Assembly (NCBI GenBank): GCA_017645785.1
Contig: JAGCNW010000043.1
Span: 1-50,791, forward strand
Direction: 5' to 3'
From: Treponema sp.
Lineage (GTDB): Bacteria > Spirochaetota > Spirochaetia > Treponematales > Treponemataceae
Length of the DNA stretch: 50,791 nucleotides
This document shows positions 14,482-22,858 of this stretch, one piece after another. Positions within the stretch are counted from its first letter, which is position 1, and each line of letters opens with the position of its first letter. A model generated the notes under the pieces. That model ran no database searches, had not been told where the DNA came from, and saw nothing but the letters and a program-made list of their open reading frames with translations. The translations under genes and the position numbers were made by a program.

Positions 14482-17400
14482 TTTGTTTCTCCTGACAGAA
14501 TGTCGTAAGTGGTCATGATGCCTTTGCCTTTAATGTCGCATTCGATAGGTTCGCTAAATTTAATGTCCGTGACGTCCTTGACTCTTTCGTAAACCGCGTC
14601 CGAAATTTTTATTTCTCCTGGCGTGGCCGCGCTTTCCATGCGGCTTGCGACATTGACAGTGTTTCCCCAAACGTCGTAAATAAATTTTGTCTTTCCGATA
14701 ACGCCGGCGTTGGCGGGACCGCTGTTCAAGCCGATTCTGATGTTAAATTTAATCATCGCCTTTTCGTTGTAGGCTTTGAGGTCTTGCATCATTCCAAGCG
14801 CGAACTTTATCATAATTTCGGCGTGGCGTTCGTTGGGATCAGGCAAGCCGCAGCCGGCCATGTAAGCGTCTCCGATTGTCTTTATTTTTTCTACGCCCAT
14901 GTTTTTTGCCCTTTCGTCAAAGCGGCTGAACAAGTCGTTGAGGGCAAAGGCGATTTCTTCCGCCGTATGCTCGCTTGATGTCTTTGTAAAGTTTTGGATG
15001 TCCGAGAACAAAATAGTGACGTCAGCAAAGTTTTCACCGATTGAGTGAATGTTGTCGCGCAATTCGGTTGCTATCTTGTCCGGCAAAATCGCGCGCAAAA
15101 GCTGGTCTGACTTTTCTTTCTCGATTTCCAACTGCTTTGTACGCTTTTTTACGATTCCTTCCAAGCGGAGGTTTTCCAACCTGATGCGTCTTTGCTTTAA
15201 GTAAAAGATCGTTACAATCGTTCCAAAGAAAACGATTGTCGCCAAAACCCAGAACCATTTGGTTTGGTAAAAGTAGGGCTTTTGGACAAAGAGCATCGTC
15301 TCGGCCTTGGGCGAAATCAAGCCCTCGCCGTTGATCGCGTTGACCATAAAGATATGGCGGCCAGGCTTTAGGTTTGTGTAAGAGATTGTGCGCAGGGCGC
15401 TGGCTTCAGAAAAATCGTCTTCAAAGCCAGTAAGCCTGTGGGTGAATTTTATTTTTTCGGGAGCGGCAAAACTTAGGCCGGTGTATTTTATTTCAACGCG
15501 CTTTGTTCCCGGCTTGAGCTCGATAAAGTCTGTGGGATTCTTGTGTTCCACCGTGTCAACCTTGATGCTCTCGATGCAAACCAAGGGAAGAACAGGATTC
15601 GCCTTGACTTTTTGCGGGTCGTAAATCGCAAAGCCGTCGACTGTCGCAAACCACAAGCGGCCAAGGCGGTCGCAAATGCTCAATGAGGTTGAAGTTGGGC
15701 CGTCGGAATCAAAGCCTTCGTTTTTGTTGTAATACTTGATCGCAATTTTTACCCTTCTTCCTTCGGCCGCAGCAACAAAGTCTTCAAAGGGAGCGCAGGC
15801 GATTCCGTAGTTGCTCGTTATCCAAGCTTGGTTCATCTTGTCAAAGAAAATTTGGAAGACGGAATCCGTTTCCAAGCCGTTGGTGGAATTTACAGTCTGG
15901 AATTCCGAGGGCAAGCGCCTTTGAGAGCTGTCGTAAGTTGGACAGCGCGCGAGTCCCGTTCCTGTGCTGATCCAATAAGCGCCCTGCTTGTCTTGGCAAA
16001 TTTTAAAGATGATGTTTCCTGGCAATCCGTGGTCGGAAGTTTGGCGGCCAAGAATCGTTTCGTCTTTCATGTAGTAAATGCCGCCGCCGTCCGTTCCAAT
16101 CCAGAACAAGTCGTTCTTGTCCTTGTAAATGCACATCACGTATTCGTTGGTAAGGCCGTCCGCTTGCCTAAAATTCTTTACGCTTCCGTCGCGGTGAATT
16201 ATGCTTAGGCCGTTTGTCGTTCCTACATAAAATTCTCCGGACTGGCTCTCGATCGCAACGCGGACTTTGTTTCCTGCAAGGCCGTCGTCGGAACTCCAAG
16301 CTTTGATTTGGTTTGTTCGCGGATTGTATCGAATGAGTCCCGGCTTTGAATAGCAGCAAGCCAAAATGTCGCCGTTTGACGTTATCTCCACGTGGCGGAC
16401 GCGAATCTCTTTTGTGTATTCCGTAAGGCGGTTGTAAAGAGGCTTGCCGTTTTTGTAGGCAAGAACGCCGCTGTCAGTCGCAAGCCAAACAGTTCCGTCT
16501 TTTCCTTCCGCGATGGCGTTTGTGGTGACAAAATTTTTGACCATCTTAAAACGGCCTTGCGTAAGCTTTCCGACTCCGTTCCTGTCTGTTGAAATCCAAA
16601 TGAATCCTTCGCGGTCGCAAATTATTTTGTTAATCTTCGCGCCCTTTATGCCTTGAATTTGGCACTCGTAAAATTTTCCGCCGTTATAAGCGACAAGGCC
16701 TTCGTCCGTTCCAAACCAAATCGTTCCGTCGGGAGCGGGATAAATCGTTCCTGTGTTCGTGTAGTCCAAAATGGTTCCGGTCAAAACGCGGGTTGCTTTT
16801 CCGTTCTTGATTTGGTATATGCCCCTCGTTCCAAGAGCGATCCAATAGCTTCCGTTTTTGTCTTGCGTTATCGCCGTCGCGGTGTATTCGTCAAAGGAGT
16901 TCATGAATGAAACGGAACGGAAGAGGCCGTTGATAAAAATAAAAAGGCCTTTTTCGTTTTCTGTCGTAAGCCAAATGCAGCCGGCCGTATCGCAGTAAAG
17001 GCTTGTGCAAAGAATTCCCTTCGCTACAGTTCCCGGCTCAAACTGGGGATTGATCAAGTGCTTGTCGTGAGTCAAGCAAACGACGCCGGCCGACGTTCCA
17101 ACCCAAATGTTTTTCTTTTTGTCCTCGACAATCGCGCGGACAGAATTGTTTGGAAGTCCGTTTTGCGTCGTGAAGGTCATGTTCTTTCCGTCGGGAGAAA
17201 GCATTTGCAAGCCTTCGTCGTTTGAGCAAACCCAAGTGTTTCCGTCCGTGTCTTGCAAGAGGGCTCTGGCGGAGGCGAACGAAATGTCGTTGTCTTTTCC
17301 CCTGCGCAGGGTGGTGAATTCCAAGCCGTCAAAGCGGACAAGGCCCTCGTAAGTTCCAATATTTATAAAGCCGTCGCGCGTTTGGATCACGTCGGTGGCG

Positions 17401-17528
17401 GTGGCGCCTGTAAGTCCGCCAAAAGAATTCCATGATTGGTAGACATAATTGTCAAAAAATGAATCTTCCGCGAAAGGAGCGCCCGCAAGGACTAGGCCCG
17501 CGAGCATGGACGAAAACAATCTTTTCAT
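14478..17528 (-). CDS. Membrane adenylate cyclase with periplasmic beta-propeller sensor
   Basis: 1016 residues. Order: signal peptide (1-20), some 600 residues of two-component-regulator propeller repeats (many IWxGTxxGL blades), a Y_Y_Y domain (about 665-735, ending TNLKPGRHIFMVNAINGEG), one transmembrane helix (about 755-775), a coiled coil, and a class III cyclase domain (from about 830). Catalytic residues are complete: metal Asp in LFSDIQNFT, Lys in EKIKTIGD with the second metal Asp, and Asp, Asn and Arg in YDVWGNTVNVASRME. The Lys/Asp pair predicts ATP rather than GTP. The ATG at 17528 is favoured, as TTGCAA-17-TACAAT ends 7 nt before it and a signal peptide begins there. Output is cAMP in the cytoplasm in response to a periplasmic signal. 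Confidence 0.93.
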   Translation of the reverse strand: MKRLFSSMLAGLVLAGAPFAEDSFFDNYVYQSWNSFGGLTGATATDVIQTRDGFINIGTYEGLVRFDGLEFTTLRRGKDNDISFASARALLQDTDGNTWVCSNDEGLQMLSPDGKNMTFTTQNGLPNNSVRAIVEDKKKNIWVGTSAGVVCLTHDKHLINPQFEPGTVAKGILCTSLYCDTAGCIWLTTENEKGLFIFINGLFRSVSFMNSFDEYTATAITQDKNGSYWIALGTRGIYQIKNGKATRVLTGTILDYTNTGTIYPAPDGTIWFGTDEGLVAYNGGKFYECQIQGIKGAKINKIICDREGFIWISTDRNGVGKLTQGRFKMVKNFVTTNAIAEGKDGTVWLATDSGVLAYKNGKPLYNRLTEYTKEIRVRHVEITSNGDILACCYSKPGLIRYNPRTNQIKAWSSDDGLAGNKVRVAIESQSGEFYVGTTNGLSIIHRDGSVKNFRQADGLTNEYVMCIYKDKNDLFWIGTDGGGIYYMKDETILGRQTSDHGLPGNIIFKICQDKQGAYWISTGTGLARCPTYDSSQRRLPSEFQTVNSTNGLETDSVFQIFFDKMNQAWITSNYGIACAPFEDFVAAAEGRRVKIAIKYYNKNEGFDSDGPTSTSLSICDRLGRLWFATVDGFAIYDPQKVKANPVLPLVCIESIKVDTVEHKNPTDFIELKPGTKRVEIKYTGLSFAAPEKIKFTHRLTGFEDDFSEASALRTISYTNLKPGRHIFMVNAINGEGLISPKAETMLFVQKPYFYQTKWFWVLATIVFFGTIVTIFYLKQRRIRLENLRLEGIVKKRTKQLEIEKEKSDQLLRAILPDKIATELRDNIHSIGENFADVTILFSDIQNFTKTSSEHTAEEIAFALNDLFSRFDERAKNMGVEKIKTIGDAYMAGCGLPDPNERHAEIMIKFALGMMQDLKAYNEKAMIKFNIRIGLNSGPANAGVIGKTKFIYDVWGNTVNVASRMESAATPGEIKISDAVYERVKDVTDIKFSEPIECDIKGKGIMTTYDILSGETK

Positions 17529-17535
17529 ACTATAT

Positions 17536-17564
17536 ATTGTAAACCTAAAAGGGGAAATTTGCAA
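17536..17564 (-). promoter_or_regulatory. Promoter of the cyclase/urtA-like operon (leaderless type)
   Basis: -35 TTGCAA (17559-17564), 17-bp spacer, -10 TACAAT (17536-17541), then 7 nt to the ATG at 17528. No Shine-Dalgarno. Confidence 0.6.
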
Positions 17565-17603
17565 GAATTCCGATAGGGATGGCCAGGCCCAGAAAGGCGG
17601 CGT

Positions 17604-17632
17604 TTGACAGGCGGCGGTTTTTTCGTTACTCT
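17604..17632 (+). promoter_or_regulatory. Promoter of the biotin transporter operon (leaderless type)
   Basis: -35 TTGACA (17604-17609, perfect), 17-bp spacer, -10 TACTCT (17627-17632), then 7 nt to the ATG at 17640. Confidence 0.6.
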
Positions 17633-17639
17633 AAAAGCT

Positions 17640-18212
17640 ATGAAAAACATCAAAATTCAAAAAAAATTGGTTCTTAGCGCGCTTTTTGCGGCTTTGGTGA
17701 GCGTCGGCTGCTTTATCCAAATTCCCCTTCCTGGCGGAGTGCCGATCGTAATCCAGGACATGATGGCGATGCTCGCAGGCCTTCTTTTGGGCCCTGTTTT
17801 TGGCGGTTTGGCGGTCGTGATTTTTTTGCTTTTGGGAGCGGCTGGCCTTCCTGTTTTTACCGGCAAGGCGGGCGTCCACGTTTTGGTCGCAGGTCCCACA
17901 AGCGGCTTTTTGTGGGGCTATCTTTTGGCGGCTGTCGTCGGGGGAACGATTCTCGCGCTTTTTCTTTCTAAGGACAAGGGGAAAGGGTCGTCCGCGGCCC
18001 AATGGCTTGTGATTTCGCTTGCGGCTTTGGCGGCAACAATCGTTCTCTTTGCGGTCGGAATTCCGGTCGGAATGAAAATAATCGGCGTCGGAATCGAAAA
18101 GGCCCTGGCGATTTTTTTGATTCCCTTTATTCCGGGGAACGTGATAAAATTGATTTTGATGGTCGTCTTGGCCAAAAAGCTTAGGCCCGCGATTTTGGCC
18201 TACACCGAATAA
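17640..18212 (+). CDS. bioY: Biotin ECF transporter S component
   Basis: 190 residues with about six membrane helices. Characteristic BioY stretches: FIQIPLPGGVPIVIQDMMAM, LGAAGLPVFTGKAGVHVLVAG and TSGFLWGYLLAA. It binds biotin and delivers it through the shared ATPase and T component encoded next. The start is set at the ATG at 17640; in-frame codons further upstream run through the -35 box. No Shine-Dalgarno is present, in line with a leaderless message. bioM begins 13 nt after its stop. No BirA-type operator was recognised in the short upstream region. Confidence 0.92.
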   Translation: MKNIKIQKKLVLSALFAALVSVGCFIQIPLPGGVPIVIQDMMAMLAGLLLGPVFGGLAVVIFLLLGAAGLPVFTGKAGVHVLVAGPTSGFLWGYLLAAVVGGTILALFLSKDKGKGSSAAQWLVISLAALAATIVLFAVGIPVGMKIIGVGIEKALAIFLIPFIPGNVIKLILMVVLAKKLRPAILAYTE

Positions 18213-18225
18213 TTTTTTGGAGCCT

Positions 18226-18954
18226 ATGGAAGAAGCGCAAAAAATTCTTGAAGTAAAAGACCTCTGCCGAATTTTCTCCGACGGAACAAAAGCCTTGGAC
18301 GGCGTTTCCTTCCATGCCCAAAAAGGCGACTTCATTGTCGTTGCCGGTTCCAACGGTTCCGGAAAAAGCGTCTTGATGTCGCTTATCGCAGGCCTTGACG
18401 AGCCCACCAGCGGAAGGGTCGAAATACAAAAAGGCTTTGAGGCGGGCCTTTCCTTTCAAGACGCCGACGCGCAAATCCTTGGACAAACGCCGTACGAAGA
18501 CGTAATGTTCGGCGCGAAGGGCTTGGGCCTTCCCAAAAATCAGGCGGCGCAAATCGCGCTTGGCGCTCTGGAAAAAGTGGGCCTTCTAGATAAAAAAGAC
18601 TTTAACGCCCGCACCCTAAGCGGCGGAGAAAAGCGCCGCCTTTGCGTCGCCGGCATTCTCGCGCTTGGACGCGAGCTTATAATTTTTGACGAGCCCTTCG
18701 CAAACCTTGACTGGCCGGGCGTGCAACAAACGACGGCGATAATGCGGGACCTTAAGGCGCAAAAAAAGACCGTAATCGTTTTGACCCACGAGATAGAAAA
18801 AGTTTTGGCGCTCGCAAACCGCCTGATTGTTTTGGACAATGGAAAGATTCGCTTTGACGGAAGCCCTGCTGACGGCCTAAAGTTCCCTCTTGAAGAATGC
18901 GGAATAAAAAATCCGTTGAACTCCTACAAAAAACTTGAGGACTTGCAATGGTAG
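18226..18954 (+). CDS. bioM: ECF transporter ATPase (A component)
   Basis: 242 residues. ABC ATPase: Walker A in AGSNGSGKSVLM, Q-loop region LSFQDADAQILGQTPYEDVMFG (the QxxDxQ pattern of CbiO/BioM-type ATPases), signature LSGGEKRRL, Walker B LIIFDEPFANLD and the switch His in VLTHE. It powers biotin uptake with BioY and BioN. The start is ATG at 18226; an in-frame TTG at 18217 would add three residues. GGAG is only 3 nt from the ATG, so initiation may depend on coupling to bioY. It overlaps bioN by 7 nt. Confidence 0.92.
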   Translation: MEEAQKILEVKDLCRIFSDGTKALDGVSFHAQKGDFIVVAGSNGSGKSVLMSLIAGLDEPTSGRVEIQKGFEAGLSFQDADAQILGQTPYEDVMFGAKGLGLPKNQAAQIALGALEKVGLLDKKDFNARTLSGGEKRRLCVAGILALGRELIIFDEPFANLDWPGVQQTTAIMRDLKAQKKTVIVLTHEIEKVLALANRLIVLDNGKIRFDGSPADGLKFPLEECGIKNPLNSYKKLEDLQW

Positions 18955-19589
18955 CGGCCTTGTTCTCTTACAGAATCGGCTCGTCTCTTTTGCATAAAGT
19001 CAACGCCGGCGCAAAAATTATTTTTCTGTTCGCCTTTAGCGTCTTTGTTTTTTGGGGAACGCCTCAAAGCGCCGAGGAACTTTTTTGCCTTCCGTTTTTG
19101 GCGCGGACGGCCGCGTGTTTTGCCATAAGCGTGATTTTGTTTTTTATGGCGGGCGCGAATTGGAAAAGTTTTTTTGCCTTGCGATACGTTTTTGTTTTTG
19201 GCCTTTTGGTCACGCTTGCAAAAATAATAGGCGCGCCCGCCGGGTCCTTGCCATTCGCTACAGCAAGCGGCCTTTTGTACACCGCGCGCTTTTTTATAAG
19301 CGCTCTCGCCGCGCAATGCGTTTTTGAAACAACGACAATGGTCCAAATCCAAGAAGCCTTGCGCCTTCCGCTAGTGGCGGTCCTTGCGATAAATTTTATT
19401 CCGCAAATTTTTAGTGAATGGGAAAAAATAAAGCTTGCTGCGCGGGCCAGGCTTCCAAAGTCCGCGCGAAAAAATCCAATAAGGGCTTGCTCTTTGTTTT
19501 TATGTGAACTTGAGGCGCTTTTGCTTTCTATGCTTCAAAAGGCCGAGACTACAAGAAAGGCCGTCGCCAACCGGCGCGGCGATTTTTAG
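18948..19589 (+). CDS. bioN: ECF transporter T component
   Basis: 213 residues with several hydrophobic helices. The C-terminal cytoplasmic helices contain ARARLPKSARKNP, matching the Ala-Arg-rich coupling motif through which EcfT/BioN proteins engage their ATPases. SLLHKVNAGAKIIFLFAFSVF near the N-terminus is also typical. It starts within the last 7 nt of bioM, completing a bioY-bioM-bioN unit. The final stop abuts the converging rimO stop with no terminator hairpin between. Confidence 0.88.
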   Translation: MVAALFSYRIGSSLLHKVNAGAKIIFLFAFSVFVFWGTPQSAEELFCLPFLARTAACFAISVILFFMAGANWKSFFALRYVFVFGLLVTLAKIIGAPAGSLPFATASGLLYTARFFISALAAQCVFETTTMVQIQEALRLPLVAVLAINFIPQIFSEWEKIKLAARARLPKSARKNPIRACSLFLCELEALLLSMLQKAETTRKAVANRRGDF

Positions 19590-21044
19590 TTAGCCAATTG
19601 CTTCCGCGTAAATGTCGACGCCGCTCACCGCGACCGCTCGAACTTTGACCACTGAGCCGGGCTTAATGGCCTTTGCTTTTGGATCGTCGGCGTCGCATTC
19701 GATGACGATGTTTCCGTCAACTTCCGGGGCTTGGAACCAAGCGCGGCCAATCGCGTAGGCGGCATCTTGGTCTTGCGAAAGATTTTTGTCGGCGCGGGGA
19801 CCGTCAATTATTTCTTCCACCAACACATCGTATTCCAAATACTTTTTGTTTTTGCGAACTCGGCCAGCCAAGCGCTTTTGGGTTATTTCCTCTTGCGCGT
19901 TTTGCAAGGTCTGAACGCGCGCGGCGGCCGTTTTTTTGGGAACTTGGCCTTTCATGTTAAAGGCGGCGGTGTCTTCTTCCTTGCTGTAGGCAAAGGCTCC
20001 GCTCCAATCAGGCTGGATTGACTTTAAAAAGTCCAAGGTGTTTTGGGCCGCCTCTTCTTTTTCGCCGGGAAAGCCCGCCAAAAAAGTCGTGCGCAGGGCC
20101 GCGTCAGGGAACTGGGCGCGGATGTTTTTTACAAGCTCTTTATAGTAGGACGCGGAATTTTTTCTGTTCATCGAACGGATGATGTCGTCGTCGCCGCTTT
20201 GGAAGGGAATGTCAAAGTAGGGCAAAATGCGCGCGTCTTTTTTGAGGACTTCCAAAATGTCCGGGTTGAAGTGGTCGGGATGGATGTACAAGAGGCGGAC
20301 CCAAAAGCCGCCTTTTATAGCGCTGATTTTTTTAAGCAAGCTGGCCAACGGCGAAAGGCCGCCGCGCTTTTTGGGCTTGGATGCAGTCTCCGCTTTGCCG
20401 GCCCCAGTCTTAGGCTTGCCAACAATTTCCGTTCCATACGCCGCCAAATCCTGTCCGATTAAATTGATTTCAAACACGCCCTGCTTTAAGAGGGCCTTGA
20501 TTTCTGCCACAATGTCGGCGGCCGGACGGCTCCTCAGTTCCCCGCGAATAAGAGGAATGGCGCAAAAGCTGCAATGGTTCGAGCAGCCTTCTGTGATTTT
20601 TACGTAAGCGGAATTCTTGTAGGACAAAAGCTTAAGCCGCTCTCCGCAAGAGACTCCGGCTTGCTTGGGCGTTTTGACTTCGCGCTTTCCGGCCATGATT
20701 TTTTTAGCGAAGGCAGCCGCCTGGCTTAAGTCTCCGTTCCCAAAAATGCCGTCCGCTTCTGGAAGCTCTTCCTTAAAAATTTTCGCGTAGCGCTGCGCAA
20801 GGCAGCCGGCCAAAATTATTTTTTTGTCTGCGTATTTTTTTCTGGCTCCCAAAAGCGCGTCTAATGATTCTTTTTTTGCGCTTTCGATAAAGCCGCAGGA
20901 ATTGATTATGATTAAGTCGGCCTCGTCGGCGGTTTCCGCCTGCTCCCAGCCTGCGTTGATTAAATTGGAGATGATTACTTCGCCGTCAACTTGATTTTTG
21001 GCGCAGCCGCGTTGGTCAAGAAAAAATTTAGTCAAGGCCTTCAA
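19590..21044 (-). CDS. rimO: Ribosomal protein S12 methylthiotransferase
   Basis: 484 residues. It adds a methylthio group to Asp of ribosomal protein S12. The N-terminal UPF0004 domain carries its three cluster cysteines (DQRGCAKNQVDGE, INSCGFIESAKKE, LAGCLAQRY), the radical-SAM motif is TEGCSNHCSFC, and a TRAM domain is at the end. Two [4Fe-4S] clusters are expected. A Lys/Gly/Ala-rich insert (KPKTGAGKAETASKPKK) at about residues 215-233 makes it longer than usual. No ATG is available near the N-terminus; translation starts at TTG, either 21044 or 21035, both inside the rodZ-like 3' end (17- or 8-nt overlap), suggesting coupling. Confidence 0.93.
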   Translation of the reverse strand: MKALTKFFLDQRGCAKNQVDGEVIISNLINAGWEQAETADEADLIIINSCGFIESAKKESLDALLGARKKYADKKIILAGCLAQRYAKIFKEELPEADGIFGNGDLSQAAAFAKKIMAGKREVKTPKQAGVSCGERLKLLSYKNSAYVKITEGCSNHCSFCAIPLIRGELRSRPAADIVAEIKALLKQGVFEINLIGQDLAAYGTEIVGKPKTGAGKAETASKPKKRGGLSPLASLLKKISAIKGGFWVRLLYIHPDHFNPDILEVLKKDARILPYFDIPFQSGDDDIIRSMNRKNSASYYKELVKNIRAQFPDAALRTTFLAGFPGEKEEAAQNTLDFLKSIQPDWSGAFAYSKEEDTAAFNMKGQVPKKTAAARVQTLQNAQEEITQKRLAGRVRKNKKYLEYDVLVEEIIDGPRADKNLSQDQDAAYAIGRAWFQAPEVDGNIVIECDADDPKAKAIKPGSVVKVRAVAVSGVDIYAEAIG

Positions 21045-22116
21045 CTACCAAACGATAGCGGTTGTCGTCGGTGCGAATCCACTTGATGTCTTCTACAACG
21101 ACTTCGCCCGCCTTGGCGATTTCCAAATCGTGGGCGCGGCCTCCGGCGATTACTTGGAACTTTACGGTGTTTCCGTTGCTTATCCAAACGCGGGTTTTGT
21201 TGTTGGCGGTCATCGTGACCGCGTCGCCGTTGGTGTAGTAGTTTTCTACAGAATCCTTTCTGTCAACTTCGTAGCGGAAAACGCAAGGGTTTCTAAAGCT
21301 TGCATTAAGAGTGAATGGATAGGCGCGGTTGTCTTCAAGAACGACAACTTGGTTGGCCTGTTGCGTCGCCAACAAGGGGATTGTAGTTTCGTCGATGTTC
21401 TCAGTGACGGCGCTTCCGTCCTTGAGCATGATGTAAACTTCCGCTCCGCGAGAATTTTTGTTTGAAGAAACTTCCCAAACGTCAATCACAAGGTCAACCG
21501 CGCTGTCGCCGTCAATGTCAAGCTCGCGGGTTTCGCTAAGGTCAAAGTATTGAAGTCCCACAGGAGTTTGCAAGCCCAAGCGGGAATCGGTGTCGCTTGC
21601 GACTGTGAGCATGATGTTTCCGTCGTGGCTGGGAACTACGATTTGGTCGCCGACGTAAAGGCGCTCGTTCAACGGCTTGGAGTCAAGCTCGTAAGTTTTT
21701 TGCTGAACCTTGTTGGAAATAGCGTATTCGTTTTGCTTTGCGATTTGCTTGGGCCTGTAGACCGCAAAATAAAGAATCAACAAAACAATTGTAGTCACCG
21801 CGACGATGGCGCTTGTGACGATGGCCGGAACAAAATATGTCGGCTTTGGCTTTTCAAACAGTCCTTCGGGAACGGGAGATTCCTGAACCAAGGCTGCGTG
21901 GTAAAGCTTTGTCAAACGAGCGGCGTCTACGTTCAAATATTCAGAATAGTTTCTCAAAAAGCCTACGACATAAGCTTCGCCGTGAAAGACCGAAGTGTTC
22001 TCGCTTTCCAACGCTTCGATATAGCGCTGCGAGATTGAAGTTTCTTTTGCGGCCGTTTCGACCGATACTTTTTTTTGTTCGCGAGCGTGTCGCAGAATGG
22101 CGCCGTAACTGTCCAT
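21028..22116 (-). CDS. rodZ: RodZ-like cell-shape protein
   Basis: 362 residues. Residues 1-85 are a helix-turn-helix of the HTH_25/RodZ type (GAILRHAREQKKVSVETAA...SISQRYIEALE...YVVGFLRNYSEYL). One membrane helix lies at about 107-131, followed by a long periplasmic part resembling the RodZ C-terminal domain. RodZ links MreB filaments to the wall-synthesis machinery. GGAAAA precedes the ATG by 4 nt. The gene lies between lolA (12-nt gap) and rimO (overlap) and so is part of one operon. RodZ assignment is by domain order; the C-terminal domain is divergent. Confidence 0.85.
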   Translation of the reverse strand: MDSYGAILRHAREQKKVSVETAAKETSISQRYIEALESENTSVFHGEAYVVGFLRNYSEYLNVDAARLTKLYHAALVQESPVPEGLFEKPKPTYFVPAIVTSAIVAVTTIVLLILYFAVYRPKQIAKQNEYAISNKVQQKTYELDSKPLNERLYVGDQIVVPSHDGNIMLTVASDTDSRLGLQTPVGLQYFDLSETRELDIDGDSAVDLVIDVWEVSSNKNSRGAEVYIMLKDGSAVTENIDETTIPLLATQQANQVVVLEDNRAYPFTLNASFRNPCVFRYEVDRKDSVENYYTNGDAVTMTANNKTRVWISNGNTVKFQVIAGGRAHDLEIAKAGEVVVEDIKWIRTDDNRYRLVVEGLD

Positions 22117-22128
22117 TGACTTTTCCTT

Positions 22129-22818
22129 TTAAAACATAAAATTGTCGTAACTGTTCGCCGCCGACGGAATGTCGTAACTAAAGCGTTGGGCGGTCAAGCC
22201 CTGGTTGATTTCGTAGTCAGAAAAATCAATCTTGTATGTTATGTCCGCAGGCGTGACCGCTTCTACGCGGCGAATCAATTTTGTTTTTGGAGTGATGGAA
22301 AGCTTGATGTAACGGAAGGCTTCGCTTGTAGTGCGGCGCCATAAAACCAAGCGCACGACTTTTTCGTCCGAGTCTTCGTCAAGGGGAACGGCTTCTTGGC
22401 TTGTCTCGTAGCTTACTGTGTAATAGCGGCGCATCAATGTGAGGCCTTCGCTTGTGGCCAAGTTGGCCGCGTTTCCCTTTGCGTCAGCGTCTTCGCTGTT
22501 GGCGTTTTGTGTCAAGACAGCCTGGTGTCCGGGCAAGTAAATCGTGAGCGTTTCGCCGTTAAAGACGATGACTTGGTCTTCCGGCTTTGAAAAGTCAAAG
22601 CGAACTTTGTCGGGCTGAAGGTAAGTGATCTTTGCCTTCATGTCCTCTTTGTCGATCGTGATGTTGGCGTTGGCCTGGTAGTCCTTTATTTTTCCGTATT
22701 CTTCAGAAACGCTTTTAAAATATTCGTTGGCGGTGATGATAGGCTCGGCAAAAAGGCCGGCGCAAAAAAAGGCCGCAAAAATGGCGCCCGACAGGGCTTT
22801 CTTAAAAGATAAATTCAT
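22129..22818 (-). CDS. lolA: LolA-like outer-membrane lipoprotein carrier
   Basis: 229 residues. The signal peptide is MNLSFKKALSGAIFAAFFCAGLFA. The rest is a LolA/LolB-type half-barrel: an early DYQANANITI strand, the YLQPDKVRFDFSKPEDQVIVFNGETLTIYLP core, and alternating strands to the end. It should carry lipoproteins across the periplasm. The start at 22818 is favoured over 22854 because the signal peptide begins there and TTGACG-17-TATAAT ends 7 nt before it; no Shine-Dalgarno exists. It heads lolA-rodZ-rimO. Confidence 0.82.
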   Translation of the reverse strand: MNLSFKKALSGAIFAAFFCAGLFAEPIITANEYFKSVSEEYGKIKDYQANANITIDKEDMKAKITYLQPDKVRFDFSKPEDQVIVFNGETLTIYLPGHQAVLTQNANSEDADAKGNAANLATSEGLTLMRRYYTVSYETSQEAVPLDEDSDEKVVRLVLWRRTTSEAFRYIKLSITPKTKLIRRVEAVTPADITYKIDFSDYEINQGLTAQRFSYDIPSAANSYDNFMF

Positions 22819-22825
22819 AAACTTT

Positions 22826-22854
22826 ATTATAGAAGAAACGCGCAGGGCCGTCAA
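22826..22854 (-). promoter_or_regulatory. Promoter of lolA-rodZ-rimO (leaderless type)
   Basis: -35 TTGACG (22849-22854), 17-bp spacer, -10 TATAAT (22826-22831), then 7 nt to the ATG at 22818. Confidence 0.75.
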
Positions 22855-22858
22855 TAGT

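Noticed and set aside
17631..18407. Minus-strand open frame opposite bioY/bioM (258 codons)
   Set aside because: Highly basic, no domain, antisense to genes with strong family matches.
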